The notes: a model not told the origin generated them from the sequence alone. Numbered from the stretch's first letter, positions 52,181 through 63,281 are shown. The stretch is 64,000 bases of DNA from Comamonas sp. BIGb0124 (GCF_003752175.1 NZ_RJVF01000008.1:124001-188000), one strand, 5' to 3'. Made by a program: numbers and translations.

Positions 52181-53428
52181 ATGAAACCCACGGCAGAGCC
52201 GGCGAAGGCACCGCGCATTCTTTCGCCGTCCGAGGTGACACGCATCGGTACCGACGCCCAGGCCATCGAGGCGGCGCACCGGCTGGCGGCCGACTTTGCG
52301 CAAGGGGCGTCACGGCGCGATCGCGAGCGCGTCCTGCCCTGGGATGAACTCGATCGCTGGTCCGCCAGCGGTCTCGGGGGCATCACCGTGCCGCGGGCCT
52401 ACGGCGGCCCGCAGGTCTCGCATGCCACGCTGGCCGAGGTCTTCGTCATTCTCAACACGGCCGACTCGTCGCTCGGGCAGATCCCGCAGAACCAGTTCGG
52501 CGTGCTGGGCGTGCTGGCAGAGATCGGCACGCCGGCCCAGAAACAACGTCTGTACGGCGAGATCCTGGCGGGTCGCCGCCTGGGCAATGCGGGGCCGGAA
52601 CGCAAGGCCGATGGAGCCGCCACCGTGCTCCAGGGCATCACGCGCATCCGTGCCACGCCCGAGGGCTTGCGTGTGACCGGGCGGCGCTTCTATTCGACGG
52701 GTGCGCTGTTCGCGCACCGGGTGCCCGTCAGGGCGCAGGACGACGAAGGACGTTTCGTGCAGGTCTGGGTGCCGCGCGATGCGCCCGGCCTCACGGTCGT
52801 CGACGACTGGGATGCCTTTGGCCAGCGGACCACCGCAAGCGGCACGGTGCTGCTCGACGAGGTGCCGGTCGACGAGCAGGATGTGCTGCCGGCCTGGCAA
52901 TTGGCGGATCGCCCCAGCCTCGTCGGTCCGACGTCCCAGCTCATCCAGGCCGCCATCGACCAGGGCATTGCCGAGGCCGCGGTGGCCGACACCCTCCGTT
53001 TTGTCCGCGAGCGTGCCCGTCCCTGGGTCGATTCGGGCCTGGCCCACGCCCATGACGACCCGTACATCATCGGCGATATCGGGCGCTTGCAGATCGATCT
53101 TCTGGCCGCCCGCGAGGTGCTGCGCGAGACCGGCTTGCTGTTCGATGCGATCGCGGAAGGGCAGAGCCCCATCACGGCCGAAGACAGCGCACGCGCTTCC
53201 GTGGCGGTTGCCGAGGCCAAGGTGTTGACCACCCGCATCGCCCTCGAGGCCGGCGAGAAACTGTTCGAACTGGCCGGGTCTTCGTCCACCCGCGCCGAGC
53301 ACAACCTCGATCGCCATTGGCGCAACGCTCGTGTCCACACCTTGCACGATCCGGTGCGCTGGAAAGTGCATCTGATCGGCAACGCCGTGCTGAACGGCGA
53401 GCGGCCAGCCCGCCATTCCTGGAACTGA
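52181..53428 (+). CDS. SfnB-family sulfur-acquisition oxidoreductase (copy 1)
   Basis: Acyl-CoA-dehydrogenase-fold protein of 415 residues. Family stretches include SLGQIPQNQFGVLGVL, RRFYSTGALFAHRVPV, DDWDAFGQRTTASGTVLLDEVPV and RHWRNARVHTLHDPVRWK. SfnB of Pseudomonas is required for using dimethyl sulfone as sulfur source, and relatives such as DszC are FMNH2-dependent monooxygenases. The ATG follows GGAGAG. It is the first gene of a rightward five-gene run with a second sfnB, an NtaA-like enzyme, ssuD and a third homologue. Probable cytoplasmic sulfur-compound monooxygenase. Confidence 0.88.
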   Translation: MKPTAEPAKAPRILSPSEVTRIGTDAQAIEAAHRLAADFAQGASRRDRERVLPWDELDRWSASGLGGITVPRAYGGPQVSHATLAEVFVILNTADSSLGQIPQNQFGVLGVLAEIGTPAQKQRLYGEILAGRRLGNAGPERKADGAATVLQGITRIRATPEGLRVTGRRFYSTGALFAHRVPVRAQDDEGRFVQVWVPRDAPGLTVVDDWDAFGQRTTASGTVLLDEVPVDEQDVLPAWQLADRPSLVGPTSQLIQAAIDQGIAEAAVADTLRFVRERARPWVDSGLAHAHDDPYIIGDIGRLQIDLLAAREVLRETGLLFDAIAEGQSPITAEDSARASVAVAEAKVLTTRIALEAGEKLFELAGSSSTRAEHNLDRHWRNARVHTLHDPVRWKVHLIGNAVLNGERPARHSWN

Positions 53429-53460
53429 CCGATAGAAAAAGAAACGGAGAACCCGGCATC

Positions 53461-54711
53461 ATGTCTTTGCTGTTTGCGACCGCGCCTCCCGAATCCCGGC
53501 CCGAGCCTGCGCATGCACCCCGGCGCGCACCGGATCGCATCCGCAGCGATGCCGAGGCTCTTGCGGCGGCGCGCCGCGTGGCCCATGCCATTGCCCCCGG
53601 TGCGGTGCGGCGGGACCGCGATCGCCTGCTACCGTGGGACGAACTCGATGCCTTCGTCGCCAGCGGCCTGTGGGCCATCACCGTGCCGCAGGCCTACGGC
53701 GGTGCAGGCGTCTCGGCCGGTACGGTAGCCGAGGTCACCGCCCTCATCAGCGAGGCCGACGGCTCGCTGGGCCAGATTCCGCAGAATCACTATTACGCGC
53801 TGGAGGTTCTTCGGGTGGGCGGGAGCGAGGCCCAGAAACGCTTTTTCTATGGCCGTGTGCTGGCGGGCGAACGGTTTGGAAATGCGCTGGCCGAGATCGG
53901 CCACAAGGACTTCAAGCGCCGCACGCACCTGGTGCGCGACGGCCAGGGCTACCGGGTGCGAGGCAGCAAGTTCTATTGCACCGGAGCGGTCTATGCGCAT
54001 TGGATCCCGACGCTGGTCGTCGCTCAGGAGGCGGGCCGCGAGGTCACCCTGCTGGCTTTTGTGCCGCGAGCGGCCCAGGGCGTGACGGTCACCGACGATT
54101 GGGATGGCTTCGGCCAGCGGCTGACCGGCAGCGGCTCGGTGGTCTTCGACGACGTGGCTGTCGAGGCGGACTGGGTCGTGCCTTTCCTGGTCTCGTTCGA
54201 GCGTCCGGCGACCATCGGGCCCTTTGCCCAGATCCTGCATGCGGCCATCGACCTGGGCATCGCACGCGGGGCATTGGCGGCGACGCTGCCGGTGATCCGG
54301 GAACAGGCCCGCCCCTGGATCGACGCCAAGGTCGCGCAGGCGGCGCACGATCCGTTGCTGATCCGGCAGGTGGGCGAAACGGCCTTGCAATTGCGCGCGG
54401 CCGAGGCGCTGGTCCGGCGCGCGGCACGTTTTGTCGACGTGGCCCAACGGGACCCGACCGAGCGCAGCGTGGCCGAAGCATCGATTGCCGTTGCCGCCGC
54501 GCGAGCGGCAACCACCGTCGCCTCGCTCGATGCCGGTACACGGCTGTTCGAACTCGGCGGCACCGCATCGACCGTGGGGCAGCAGGGGCTGGATCGTTTC
54601 TGGCGCAATGCGCGAACCCACACGCTTCACGATCCGGTGCGCTGGAAGTACCACGCCATCGGCAACTTTTACCTCAACGACCGCCTGCCGCCACGGCACG
54701 GCGCGATCTGA
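53461..54711 (+). CDS. SfnB-family sulfur-acquisition oxidoreductase (copy 2)
   Basis: Protein of 416 residues of the same acyl-CoA-dehydrogenase fold and clearly related to the preceding gene (SLGQIPQNHYYALEVL, SKFYCTGAVYAHWIPT, DDWDGFGQRLTGSGSVVFDD, DRFWRNARTHTLHDPVRWKY). The ATG follows CGGAGAAC. It lies 32 bases after copy 1. Tandem copies suggest different substrates or a hetero-oligomer. Start upstream in frame is rejected because those residues belong to the end of copy 1. Confidence 0.88.
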   Translation: MSLLFATAPPESRPEPAHAPRRAPDRIRSDAEALAAARRVAHAIAPGAVRRDRDRLLPWDELDAFVASGLWAITVPQAYGGAGVSAGTVAEVTALISEADGSLGQIPQNHYYALEVLRVGGSEAQKRFFYGRVLAGERFGNALAEIGHKDFKRRTHLVRDGQGYRVRGSKFYCTGAVYAHWIPTLVVAQEAGREVTLLAFVPRAAQGVTVTDDWDGFGQRLTGSGSVVFDDVAVEADWVVPFLVSFERPATIGPFAQILHAAIDLGIARGALAATLPVIREQARPWIDAKVAQAAHDPLLIRQVGETALQLRAAEALVRRAARFVDVAQRDPTERSVAEASIAVAAARAATTVASLDAGTRLFELGGTASTVGQQGLDRFWRNARTHTLHDPVRWKYHAIGNFYLNDRLPPRHGAI

Positions 54712-54721
54712 ACGATTCGGT

Positions 54722-56134
54722 ATGGGCACTCCAAAAAAGCAGATCCTGCTCAACGCGTTCAACATGAACTGCGTGGGCCATATCAACCATGGCCTCTGGG
54801 CGCATCCGCGCGACCGCTCGGGAGACTACAACACGCTGGGCTACTGGACCGGACTGGCCCGCACGCTGGAGCGTGGCCTGTTCGACGGCCTCTTCATCGC
54901 CGATATCGTGGGCGTCTACGACGTCTACCAGGCGAATGTCGACGTGACGCTGCGCGAGTCCATCCAACTGCCGGTGAACGACCCGATCGTGCTGGTCTCG
55001 GCCATGGCCGCGGTCACGCAAGGGCTGGGTTTCGGCGTGACCGTGAACCTGACCTACGAACAGCCTTACCTGCTGGCCCGGCGCTTTTCCACGCTCGATC
55101 ACCTCACCGGCGGCCGCATCGGCTGGAATGTCGTGACCGGTTATCTGGACAGCGCCGCCCGCGCCATGGGCCTCACGCAGCAGTTGCCGCACGACGAGCG
55201 CTACGACCGGGCCGATGAATACCTCGAGGTGCTCTACAAGCTGTGGGAAGGCAGTTGGGAGGCCGACGCCGTGCGCCGCGACAAGGCGGGGCGCACCTTC
55301 ACCGAGCCGGGCCGCGTGCACCGGGTCGCCCACCATGGGCGGTATTTCGATGTCGAGGGTTATCACCTCACCGAGCCTTCGCCCCAGCGCACGCCGGTGC
55401 TGTTCCAGGCCGGCAGTTCGGGCCGAGGCCAGCAGTTCGCCGCACGCCATGCCGAGTGCGTGTTCATTTCGCCCACCACCCAGGAGATGGCGCGCCAGAC
55501 CGTGCAGACCTTGCGCGAGCAGCTCGTCAGGGCAGGGCGGCGGCCGGACGACATCAAGGTCTTTGCGGGCACCACGGTCGTGCCCGGGCGCACGGCGGCC
55601 GAGGCGCGCGAGAAGTATGCCGACTACCGGGCCTACGCCAGCAGCGAGGCCGGACTGGCCCATTTCGCGGCCAGCACGGGCATCGACTTTGCCCGCTACG
55701 ACCTCGACGAACCGGTGGATTACGGCTCCACCAACGCGATCCAGTCGGCCTCGCGCGCCGCACAGCAGCAGGGATGGACCCGCCGCAAGCTGCTGGAGCT
55801 GATGGCCTTCGGCGGGCGTTATCCCGCCATCGTCGGCGATCCGCAGCAGGTCGCCGACGAACTTCAATCCTGGATGGACGAGACCGGCATCGACGGCTTC
55901 AACCTGACCCGCACCGTGGTGCCCGAAAGCTACGAAGACTTCGTGGACCTCGTCATTCCCGAACTGCAGAGCCGCGGCCTCTACAAGACGGCCTACGCCG
56001 ACGGCACCCTGCGCAGCCGCCTGTTCGGCGTAGGCGACCTGCTGCCGGAGCGGCATGCGGCACAGGCATTCCGCCGGCTTTCCGGGGCGGCAGGCGGGGG
56101 CGCGCCCGTCATCGCAGACAAGGCCTTCTCATGA
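54722..56134 (+). CDS. NtaA/SnaA/DszA-family FMN-dependent monooxygenase
   Basis: TIM-barrel flavin monooxygenase of 470 residues, of the NtaA/DszA group within the luciferase superfamily. Motifs: [12 protein letters not shown] near the start, [80 protein letters not shown] and [20 protein letters not shown]. Such enzymes open sulfones (DszA) or oxidise amines (NtaA) using FMNH2. Its stop overlaps the ssuD start by four bases. A likely substrate is a sulfone or sulfonate ester, inferred from its neighbours. Confidence 0.92.
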   Translation: MGTPKKQILLNAFNMNCVGHINHGLWAHPRDRSGDYNTLGYWTGLARTLERGLFDGLFIADIVGVYDVYQANVDVTLRESIQLPVNDPIVLVSAMAAVTQGLGFGVTVNLTYEQPYLLARRFSTLDHLTGGRIGWNVVTGYLDSAARAMGLTQQLPHDERYDRADEYLEVLYKLWEGSWEADAVRRDKAGRTFTEPGRVHRVAHHGRYFDVEGYHLTEPSPQRTPVLFQAGSSGRGQQFAARHAECVFISPTTQEMARQTVQTLREQLVRAGRRPDDIKVFAGTTVVPGRTAAEAREKYADYRAYASSEAGLAHFAASTGIDFARYDLDEPVDYGSTNAIQSASRAAQQQGWTRRKLLELMAFGGRYPAIVGDPQQVADELQSWMDETGIDGFNLTRTVVPESYEDFVDLVIPELQSRGLYKTAYADGTLRSRLFGVGDLLPERHAAQAFRRLSGAAGGGAPVIADKAFS

Positions 56135-57264
56135 GTCTGGAGATCTTCTGGTTCTTGCCCACTTCGGGCGACACGCGTTACCTCGGAAAGTCCGATTTCG
56201 GCCGGGCCGCCACCAGCGCCTACCTGCGGCAGATCGCCGTGACCTCCGAAAACCTCGGTTACGACGGCCTGCTGATTCCGACCGGCAGCTCGTGTCTCGA
56301 CCCCTGGGTCACTGCCGCCAGCCTGGTGCCGGTGACCCAGCGGATCAAGCTGCTGGTCGCGCTGCGCACTTCGCTGGGTGGCCCGACGGCGTCGGCCCGG
56401 CAGGCCGCGACGCTGGACCAGGCGCTCGGCGAGGGCCGGCTGCTGCTCAACGTCGTACCCGGCGGCGATGCCACCGAACTGGCCGCCGACGGCGTGTTTC
56501 TCGACCACGATGCCCGTTACGCTGCAGGAGACGAATTCCTCACCGTGTGGCGGCGTCTGCTGCAAGGCGAGAAGGTGGATTTCGACGGTGAACACGTCCA
56601 GGTGCGGGGTGCACAGAACTTCCACACGCCGGCGAGCCGGCCGTATCCCCCGCTGTATTTCGGCGGATCGTCGCCGGCGGCGCACGCGCTGGCCGCCAAG
56701 CATGTCGATGCCTACCTCACCTGGGGCGAGCCGCCGGCGGCCGTGGCCGAAAAGATCGCCGACGTCCGCCGCCGGGCCGCGGAGCACGGGCGCACCCTGC
56801 GTTTCGGCGTGCGCCTCCATGTGATCGTGCGCGAGACCGGCGAGGAAGCCTGGGCCGATGCCGATCGCCTGATCGGTCACCTGACGGACGAGGACATCGC
56901 CGCAGCCCAGCGCAACTATGCCGGCATGGATTCCGTCGGGCAGGCCCGGATGGCGGCATTGCATGGCGGCCGGCGCGACCGGCTGATCGTCGGCCCCAAC
57001 CTCTGGGCGGGCGTGGGCCTGGTGCGAGGCGGTGCCGGAACGGCTCTGGTGGGCAGCGCCGAGGAAGTGGCTGCGCGCCTCCAGGAGTACGCCGACCTGG
57101 GCGTGGACAGCTTTGTCCTGTCGGGTTATCCGCATCTGGAGGAGGCGATCCGCTTCGCCGAGCTGGTTTTCCCCCTGTTGCCCGGCAAGCAGCCGGTGAC
57201 GCTGCGCGATCGGGCGCTCACCGGCGGGGCTTTCGACGTGCGCGCCGGGCGGGCCGGCCCCTGA
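56131..57264 (+). CDS. ssuD: FMNH2-dependent alkanesulfonate monooxygenase
   Basis: Cleaves alkanesulfonates to aldehyde and sulfite with FMNH2 and oxygen. The protein has 377 residues and resembles E. coli SsuD throughout. Catalytic residues are kept: C55 (GSSCLDPW), R228 and H230 ([10 protein letters not shown]), R299 ([10 protein letters not shown]) and Y333 (SGYPHLEEA). The ATG overlaps the preceding gene (ATGA). The usual partner reductase SsuE is not encoded in the window. Confidence 0.96.
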   Translation: MSLEIFWFLPTSGDTRYLGKSDFGRAATSAYLRQIAVTSENLGYDGLLIPTGSSCLDPWVTAASLVPVTQRIKLLVALRTSLGGPTASARQAATLDQALGEGRLLLNVVPGGDATELAADGVFLDHDARYAAGDEFLTVWRRLLQGEKVDFDGEHVQVRGAQNFHTPASRPYPPLYFGGSSPAAHALAAKHVDAYLTWGEPPAAVAEKIADVRRRAAEHGRTLRFGVRLHVIVRETGEEAWADADRLIGHLTDEDIAAAQRNYAGMDSVGQARMAALHGGRRDRLIVGPNLWAGVGLVRGGAGTALVGSAEEVAARLQEYADLGVDSFVLSGYPHLEEAIRFAELVFPLLPGKQPVTLRDRALTGGAFDVRAGRAGP

Positions 57265-57336
57265 ACCACACGATCCGTGGCACGCCGGCTGCCGATCAGG
57301 CCGGCACTTTTCATTCGAAGACGAGGTAACGATCCC

Positions 57337-58566
57337 ATGAGCTCAATCAAGACCGGATGGGGAGAAGACCCCACCCCCCGCTACGACGCGCTGGCACGGC
57401 CGTTTCGCCCATTGTTCGACGAGATTCGTGCAGGGGCCATCGAGCGCGAACTCGAGCGCATCCTGCCGGGGACCGAAGTCAGGCGCCTCGCCGAGGCAGG
57501 CCTGACCGCCTTGCGGGTGCCCGAAGAGTATGGCGGCGGCGGCGCAAGCCTGCCCGAACTCTTCGGTGTGCTCGCCGAGCTGGGCGAGGCCGACTCCAAC
57601 CTGGTCCAGTCCATCCGGGCCCACCTGGGTTTCGTCGAGGTCGTGCTGAATTCGCCGCGCAAGGCATGGCGCGAGAAATGGCTGCGCAGGATCGCCGACG
57701 GGGCCCTGATCGGACCCGGCCGGGGCGAGACCGGCGAGGTGCGGCAAGGCGCACTCGACACCCGGCTGTCGCAGCGGGACGGCAAATGGTACCTCGACGG
57801 CACCAAGTTCTACTCGACCGGTCTTTATTACGCCGACTGGGCCGATGTGGGCACCACGGGCGACGACGGCAAAAGCTATGCCGTGCTGGTCTCCGCCAGG
57901 AGCGAGGGCGTCGACATCAAGGACGATTGGAACGGTTTCGGGCAGCGCCTCACGTCGAGTGGCACCACCGTGTATAAAAACGTCGTCGTCGATGCCGACG
58001 AAATCCGTCTGGACGAAGAGAAATTTCCGTACTCGCAGGCATTCTTCCAGCTCGTCCACCTGGCGACACTGACAGGAATAGGGCGCGCTGCCAGCAGTGA
58101 AACCGCCGCAGCGGTGCGTGGACGGGCACGAAGCTTCAGCAACGGCAATGCCGCACGGGTGAAACACGATCCGCAGATCCTCGAGATCGTCGGCCGCATT
58201 CGCAGCGCGGCCTACACCTCCGGTGCGATCGTCCAACTGACCGCACGAGCGCTCGAACGTGTCTGGCAGGCGGCCCGGACCGGCGATGCCGCGGCGGTCG
58301 AAGACGCACGGGCGATCGCCGATCTTGAAATCGCGCAATCCCAGTCCATCGTGATCGACCTGATCCTGAAGGCCTCCAGCGAGATCTTCGATGCCTTGGG
58401 CGCTTCGTCGACGCTGGCTTCGAACGGGCTGGATCGTTTCTGGCGGAATGCCCGTACCTTGGCCACCCACAATCCGCGGGTGTTCAAGGATCGCATCGCG
58501 GGCGATTTTGCGGTCAACGGCGTCCCAGCGCCCGGCCAGTGGAAGATCGGCGTGGTCCAGGGCTGA
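57337..58566 (+). CDS. SfnB/DszC-like acyl-CoA-dehydrogenase-fold monooxygenase (copy 3)
   Basis: Protein of 409 residues, more distant from the two SfnB copies: DSNLVQSIRAHLGFVEVVL, KFYSTGLYYADWADV, DDWNGFGQRLTSSGTTVYKN and FWRNARTLATHNPRVFKDR. It has a basal acyl-CoA-dehydrogenase N-terminal half, lacks an obvious acyl-CoA site and is of the size of DszC-like FMNH2-dependent oxygenases. The ATG follows GAGGTAAC. It is the last gene of the run, 72 bases after ssuD. The precise substrate is unknown. Confidence 0.85.
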   Translation: MSSIKTGWGEDPTPRYDALARPFRPLFDEIRAGAIERELERILPGTEVRRLAEAGLTALRVPEEYGGGGASLPELFGVLAELGEADSNLVQSIRAHLGFVEVVLNSPRKAWREKWLRRIADGALIGPGRGETGEVRQGALDTRLSQRDGKWYLDGTKFYSTGLYYADWADVGTTGDDGKSYAVLVSARSEGVDIKDDWNGFGQRLTSSGTTVYKNVVVDADEIRLDEEKFPYSQAFFQLVHLATLTGIGRAASSETAAAVRGRARSFSNGNAARVKHDPQILEIVGRIRSAAYTSGAIVQLTARALERVWQAARTGDAAAVEDARAIADLEIAQSQSIVIDLILKASSEIFDALGASSTLASNGLDRFWRNARTLATHNPRVFKDRIAGDFAVNGVPAPGQWKIGVVQG

Positions 58567-58621
58567 CCAAGCACACCGGGGGGGGGCTGGCGAGGCCGGA
58601 GCGGCATCCCCCACGGCCTGA

Positions 58622-59866
<1,245 letters not shown>

Positions 59867-60009
59867 GGCAGTGGACTCGAACAGGTGAACAGAGGCTGTG
59901 GCAACCTCGGGAAGCGTCGATCGGACGGGGTAGGCCGGTCGCGCCTGCGCGGCGCGGCACTGGCCTTCGGATGCGCCAGGCCGATCTCAAGGGCTCAAGA
60001 GCTATCTCG

Positions 60010-60035
60010 ATTGCTAATGATATATCAATATCAAT
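60010..60035. promoter_or_regulatory. Zur-like 26-base palindrome upstream of the ZigA-type gene
   Basis: Left half ATTGCTAATGATA and the reverse complement of the right half TATCAATATCAAT, ATTGATATTGATA, agree at 11 of 13 positions; the core TGATATATCA (60018-60027) is perfect. AT-rich palindromes of this form are typical of Zur boxes in front of zinc-limitation genes. It lies 144 bases from the ZigA-type start. Sequence seen; identity of the binding protein inferred. Confidence 0.65.
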
Positions 60036-60075
60036 AAAGAGCAAACGAGAGGAACACCGCCGAGATGCGGTGGGT

Positions 60076-60582
60076 TCAGCTCTGTGGTTCGCGTTTGGCT
60101 TCGAGAATGCCGGCGATGGACTGGGCGGCCGAGCGGAAGAAGTTCAACTGCGCACTGTCGGGGGCAGGGCGGGGCTCGAAGTCGGCGTGGCAGATGCTGC
60201 CGAAGGTCTGGCGATCGTTGGTGAGAAGCGGCACGCCGACATAACTGCGGAACAGCTTGCGGCAGGTGCTTTCCGCGGCACGCGGATCCCGCGACGAATC
60301 GGTGGTGATGAACGAGCCGTGGACCATGGCCAATTCGCCGAAACTGCCCAGGAAACGAACCGGGCCCACATCATGGGTCTGCAGTGCGCCTTGCTTGTCG
60401 AAGAGGTGGATCGGAACGAAAAAACCGTCCTGCAGCCTGAACACGGCCGTGATGCGATGCGGTGTCCAGTGGTTCATGTACTCGATCGCAGCCAACGGTC
60501 CCTGGCTCAGCAGGATGCTGAGCAACTGGCGTTCGGAGGCGGGCGCTGTCCACTGATGCCGGGGCGTGTGAGGGTGTGACAT
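60076..60582 (-). CDS. GAF-domain protein
   Basis: Protein of 168 residues made almost wholly of one GAF domain (LLSILLSQGPLAAIEYMN, VPIHLFDKQGALQTHDVG, FRSYVGVPLLTNDRQTFGSICHADF). Helix and beta pattern and the GVPLL stretch are typical of small free-standing GAF proteins. No output domain is attached, so a sensor role for a small molecule or redox state is only an inference. The start ATG is preferred to one further upstream; the latter would add residues that lie in a hairpin region. Confidence 0.75.
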   Translation of the reverse strand: MSHPHTPRHQWTAPASERQLLSILLSQGPLAAIEYMNHWTPHRITAVFRLQDGFFVPIHLFDKQGALQTHDVGPVRFLGSFGELAMVHGSFITTDSSRDPRAAESTCRKLFRSYVGVPLLTNDRQTFGSICHADFEPRPAPDSAQLNFFRSAAQSIAGILEAKREPQS

Positions 60583-60649
60583 GCTAGTAACGAAGGTCGA
60601 AGAACTGGCAAAGTCGCCGGAAACCATGCTCGGCAAAGACGAAGTATGT

Positions 60650-60686
60650 CCGATCGGCGCCCTTCGGGCCGGGCTGCGCCGATCGG
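60650..60686. other. GC-rich hairpin between the luciferase-like and GAF genes
   Basis: An 11-base-pair perfect stem (CCGATCGGCGC paired with GCGCCGATCGG, 15-base loop) lies in the 234-base gap between the luciferase-like and GAF genes, both read leftward, at 131 to 167 bases after the first and 68 bases before the second. No T run follows. It may end the upstream transcript or structure the GAF leader. The rest of the gap shows nothing clear. Confidence 0.4.
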
Positions 60687-60816
60687 CAGCGTCTGATTCC
60701 GACGATAGCCGCCATTGGCCAGCGGCGGGTGTAGGCCCGCACCCCGCATTCAGCAGGGGGCAGGGCGCCTGACGGGGAAGCTGCACCTGCGCGGCGCACA
60801 GGGGTGCAGGCCGGTC

Positions 60817-61839
60817 TCAGCGCCAGCCGAGCGCCGGGGCGACATGCTTCAGGATGGCCTCGATGACATGCGTGTTGTAGGCCACGCCGAGTTGATTGGG
60901 CACGGTGAGCAGCAGGGTGTCCGCTTCGGCGATGGCCTCGTCCTGCGCCAACTGGCGGGCCAGCACATCGGGCTCGGCGGCATAACTCCGGCCGAAAATC
61001 GAGCGGGTGTTCTCGTCGATGAACCCGACCTGATCGCCGTCCCTGCCGCTCTGCCCAAAAAACTGCCGGTCCTGCTCGTTGACGATCGCGAAGATGCTGC
61101 GGCTGACCGAAACCCGGGGGGTACGGAGATGGCCGGCCTCTTTCCACGCGGCCCGGTAGGCGCGGATCTGCCGGGCTTGCTGGATATGGAAGGGTTCGCC
61201 GGTCTCGTCGTCCTTGAGTGTCGAGCTCTGCAGGTTCATGCCGATCTTGGCCGCCCAGACGGCTGTCGCATTCGATCCCGCACCCCACCAGATGCGCTCG
61301 CGCAGTCCCTCCGAATGAGGTTCCAGTCGCAGCAGGCCAGGGGGGTTCGGAAACATCGGTCGTGGACTGGGTTGGGCAAAACCTTCGCCCTTCAGGACCT
61401 CGAGCAGGGCCTGTGTATGCCGCCGCCCCATGTCCGCATCGCTTTCGCCCTCGACGGGCTGATAGCCGAAATGACGCCAGCCGTCGATCACCTGTTCGGG
61501 CGATCCGCGGCTGATGCCGAGTTGCAGCCGGCCACCCGCGATCAGGTCGGCGGCGGCGGCGCTCTCGGCCATGTAGAGCGGATTCTCGTAACGCATGTCG
61601 ATCACGCCGGTGCCGATCTCGATGCGTCGGGTCTTTGCGCCGACCGCCGCCAGCAAAGGGAACGGCGAAGCCAGCTGGCGCGCGAAATGATGCACCCGGA
61701 AATAAGCGCCGTCCGCACCCAGCTCCTCGGCCGCGACCGCCAGATCGATGGACTGCAGAAGGGTATCCGCCGCCGAGCGGGTCTGCGATTGGGGGGAGGG
61801 GGTCCAGTGTCCGAAAGACAGGAAACCGATTTTCTTCAT
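60817..61839 (-). CDS. LLM-class (luciferase-like) flavin-dependent oxidoreductase
   Basis: TIM-barrel oxidoreductase of 340 residues of the bacterial-luciferase superfamily: KKIGFLSFGHW start, AEELGADGAYFRVHHFARQL, RIEIGTGVIDMRYENPLYMAES, AGGRLQLGISRGSPEQ and a C-terminal LLLTVPNQLGVAYNTHVIEAI. The start is the ATG before KKIGFL; earlier codons give an Arg-rich stretch. It is divergent from the MFS gene. Substrate unknown; a link to the sulfur genes to the left is possible but they are separated by the zinc and GAF genes. Confidence 0.9.
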   Translation of the reverse strand: MKKIGFLSFGHWTPSPQSQTRSAADTLLQSIDLAVAAEELGADGAYFRVHHFARQLASPFPLLAAVGAKTRRIEIGTGVIDMRYENPLYMAESAAAADLIAGGRLQLGISRGSPEQVIDGWRHFGYQPVEGESDADMGRRHTQALLEVLKGEGFAQPSPRPMFPNPPGLLRLEPHSEGLRERIWWGAGSNATAVWAAKIGMNLQSSTLKDDETGEPFHIQQARQIRAYRAAWKEAGHLRTPRVSVSRSIFAIVNEQDRQFFGQSGRDGDQVGFIDENTRSIFGRSYAAEPDVLARQLAQDEAIAEADTLLLTVPNQLGVAYNTHVIEAILKHVAPALGWR

Positions 61840-62063
61840 GAGACGGGGGCGCTGTGCGCGGAAGGTTGGGGCGCGACGCCGCGCTGTGCGGCCTGCAGGC
61901 CGCCGCACGCATCGCGCCAGTATTGGCATTTTGCACAAACGCCTGGGACGGTGCCGGGCAGGACGGCGCAGTGCCGTACGCCGGAGATGTTTTTTCCCCT
62001 GGCTCTGCGGCCATCGGCCGTCGATGGCATGATGCCAGTCCTTTTCTGTTTCGGGACAATTGC

Positions 62064-63257
62064 GTGCAACAACTTGAAAGCGGCCGGATCCGGTGGCTGC
62101 TGGGCGCCTGTGGCTTTGCCAGCATGTTCTCCATGCGGCTGTGCGATGCCATGCTGCCCCAGCTCTCGGGCGACTTCCTTGTCGGCATCGGAGAGGTGGC
62201 GGCCACGATCTCGGGTTTTGCGCTGGCCTACGGCGTGTGCCAATTGGTCTATGGCTACCTCGGCGATCGGCTGGGCAAACTCAAGGTGATGGCCTGGGCC
62301 ACCATGCTCTGTATCGTCGGCAGCGCGGCGGCTGCGCTGTCGCCGTCGCTGGATATGCTGATCGTGAGCCGCGTGCTCAACGGTGCGGCGGCCGGCGGCA
62401 TCATTCCGCTGGCCATGGCCTGGCTGGGCGACGAAGTGGGATACGAGGAAAGGCAGGAGGCGCTGGCGCGTCTGCTGACCGCGACCGTGCTGGGCATGAT
62501 CGCCGGGCAGTGGACGGGTGGCCTGCTGGCGGCCCATGCCGGATGGCGCTGGGCCTTCTTGCTGTCGTCCGCACTGTTTCTGGTCAGCGGCGCCTTTCTG
62601 TTTCGTGCGGCCTATGCCGCCACCTCGCACGGATCGGCCAACATCCAGCAGGGCACCTGGGTCCAAGGGCTTCTGGCCATCGGTTCCAAGGCCTGGTGCC
62701 GCACCATCCTGCTGACCGTGGCCCTCGAAGGTGCACTGGTGTTCGGTGCACTGGCCTTCATTCCCACGCTGCTGATGCAGCGCCTCGACCTCAGTGCCGC
62801 AGCCGCCGGCGCACTGGCGGCCGTGTTCGGCCTGGGTGGCATCGCCTACAGCCGCAACGCCCGCCGCCTGCTCGGCCGCTTCGGCGAGCGCGGACTGGCT
62901 CTGCTGGGCGGGTTGATGCTGGCCGCAGGCTACGGCGTGCTGGCGACCAGCACCCACACGGCGTGGTCGGCCATCGGCGTCTTCTGTGCGGGCCTGGGCT
63001 TCTATGCGCTGCACAACACGCTGCAGGTCAATGCGACACAGATGTTCCCCCAGCGCCGCGGACTGGCCGTGTCGTTGTTCGCATCGTGCCTTTTCCTGGG
63101 GCAGTCGATCGGCATCTATGCGGTCTCGCACCTGATCGCCACCGTGTCCATCCCTGCCGTGCTGATCGCATTCGGACTGCTGCTGGCCGTGCTGGGACTG
63201 AGTTTTGCACGTCTGGTGCAACGCAGGATTGCGGGCGAGGTGGGAAGCCCTCGGTGA
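62064..63257 (+). CDS. MFS transporter, drug/metabolite type
   Basis: Inner-membrane transporter of 398 residues with twelve predicted helices. QLVYGYLGDRLGKLKVM is the motif A region and SRVLNGAAAGGIIPLAMAW fits helix 4. No ATG lies before the first helix; a GTG after CGGGACAA is proposed as start (QQLESGRIRWLLGACGF); the exact start is uncertain. It is divergent from the luciferase-like gene and converges on the LysR gene. The substrate is unknown. Confidence 0.85.
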   Translation: MQQLESGRIRWLLGACGFASMFSMRLCDAMLPQLSGDFLVGIGEVAATISGFALAYGVCQLVYGYLGDRLGKLKVMAWATMLCIVGSAAAALSPSLDMLIVSRVLNGAAAGGIIPLAMAWLGDEVGYEERQEALARLLTATVLGMIAGQWTGGLLAAHAGWRWAFLLSSALFLVSGAFLFRAAYAATSHGSANIQQGTWVQGLLAIGSKAWCRTILLTVALEGALVFGALAFIPTLLMQRLDLSAAAAGALAAVFGLGGIAYSRNARRLLGRFGERGLALLGGLMLAAGYGVLATSTHTAWSAIGVFCAGLGFYALHNTLQVNATQMFPQRRGLAVSLFASCLFLGQSIGIYAVSHLIATVSIPAVLIAFGLLLAVLGLSFARLVQRRIAGEVGSPR

Positions 63258-63281
63258 ACCTGCGTTCCAGGCCTCGTCCGC

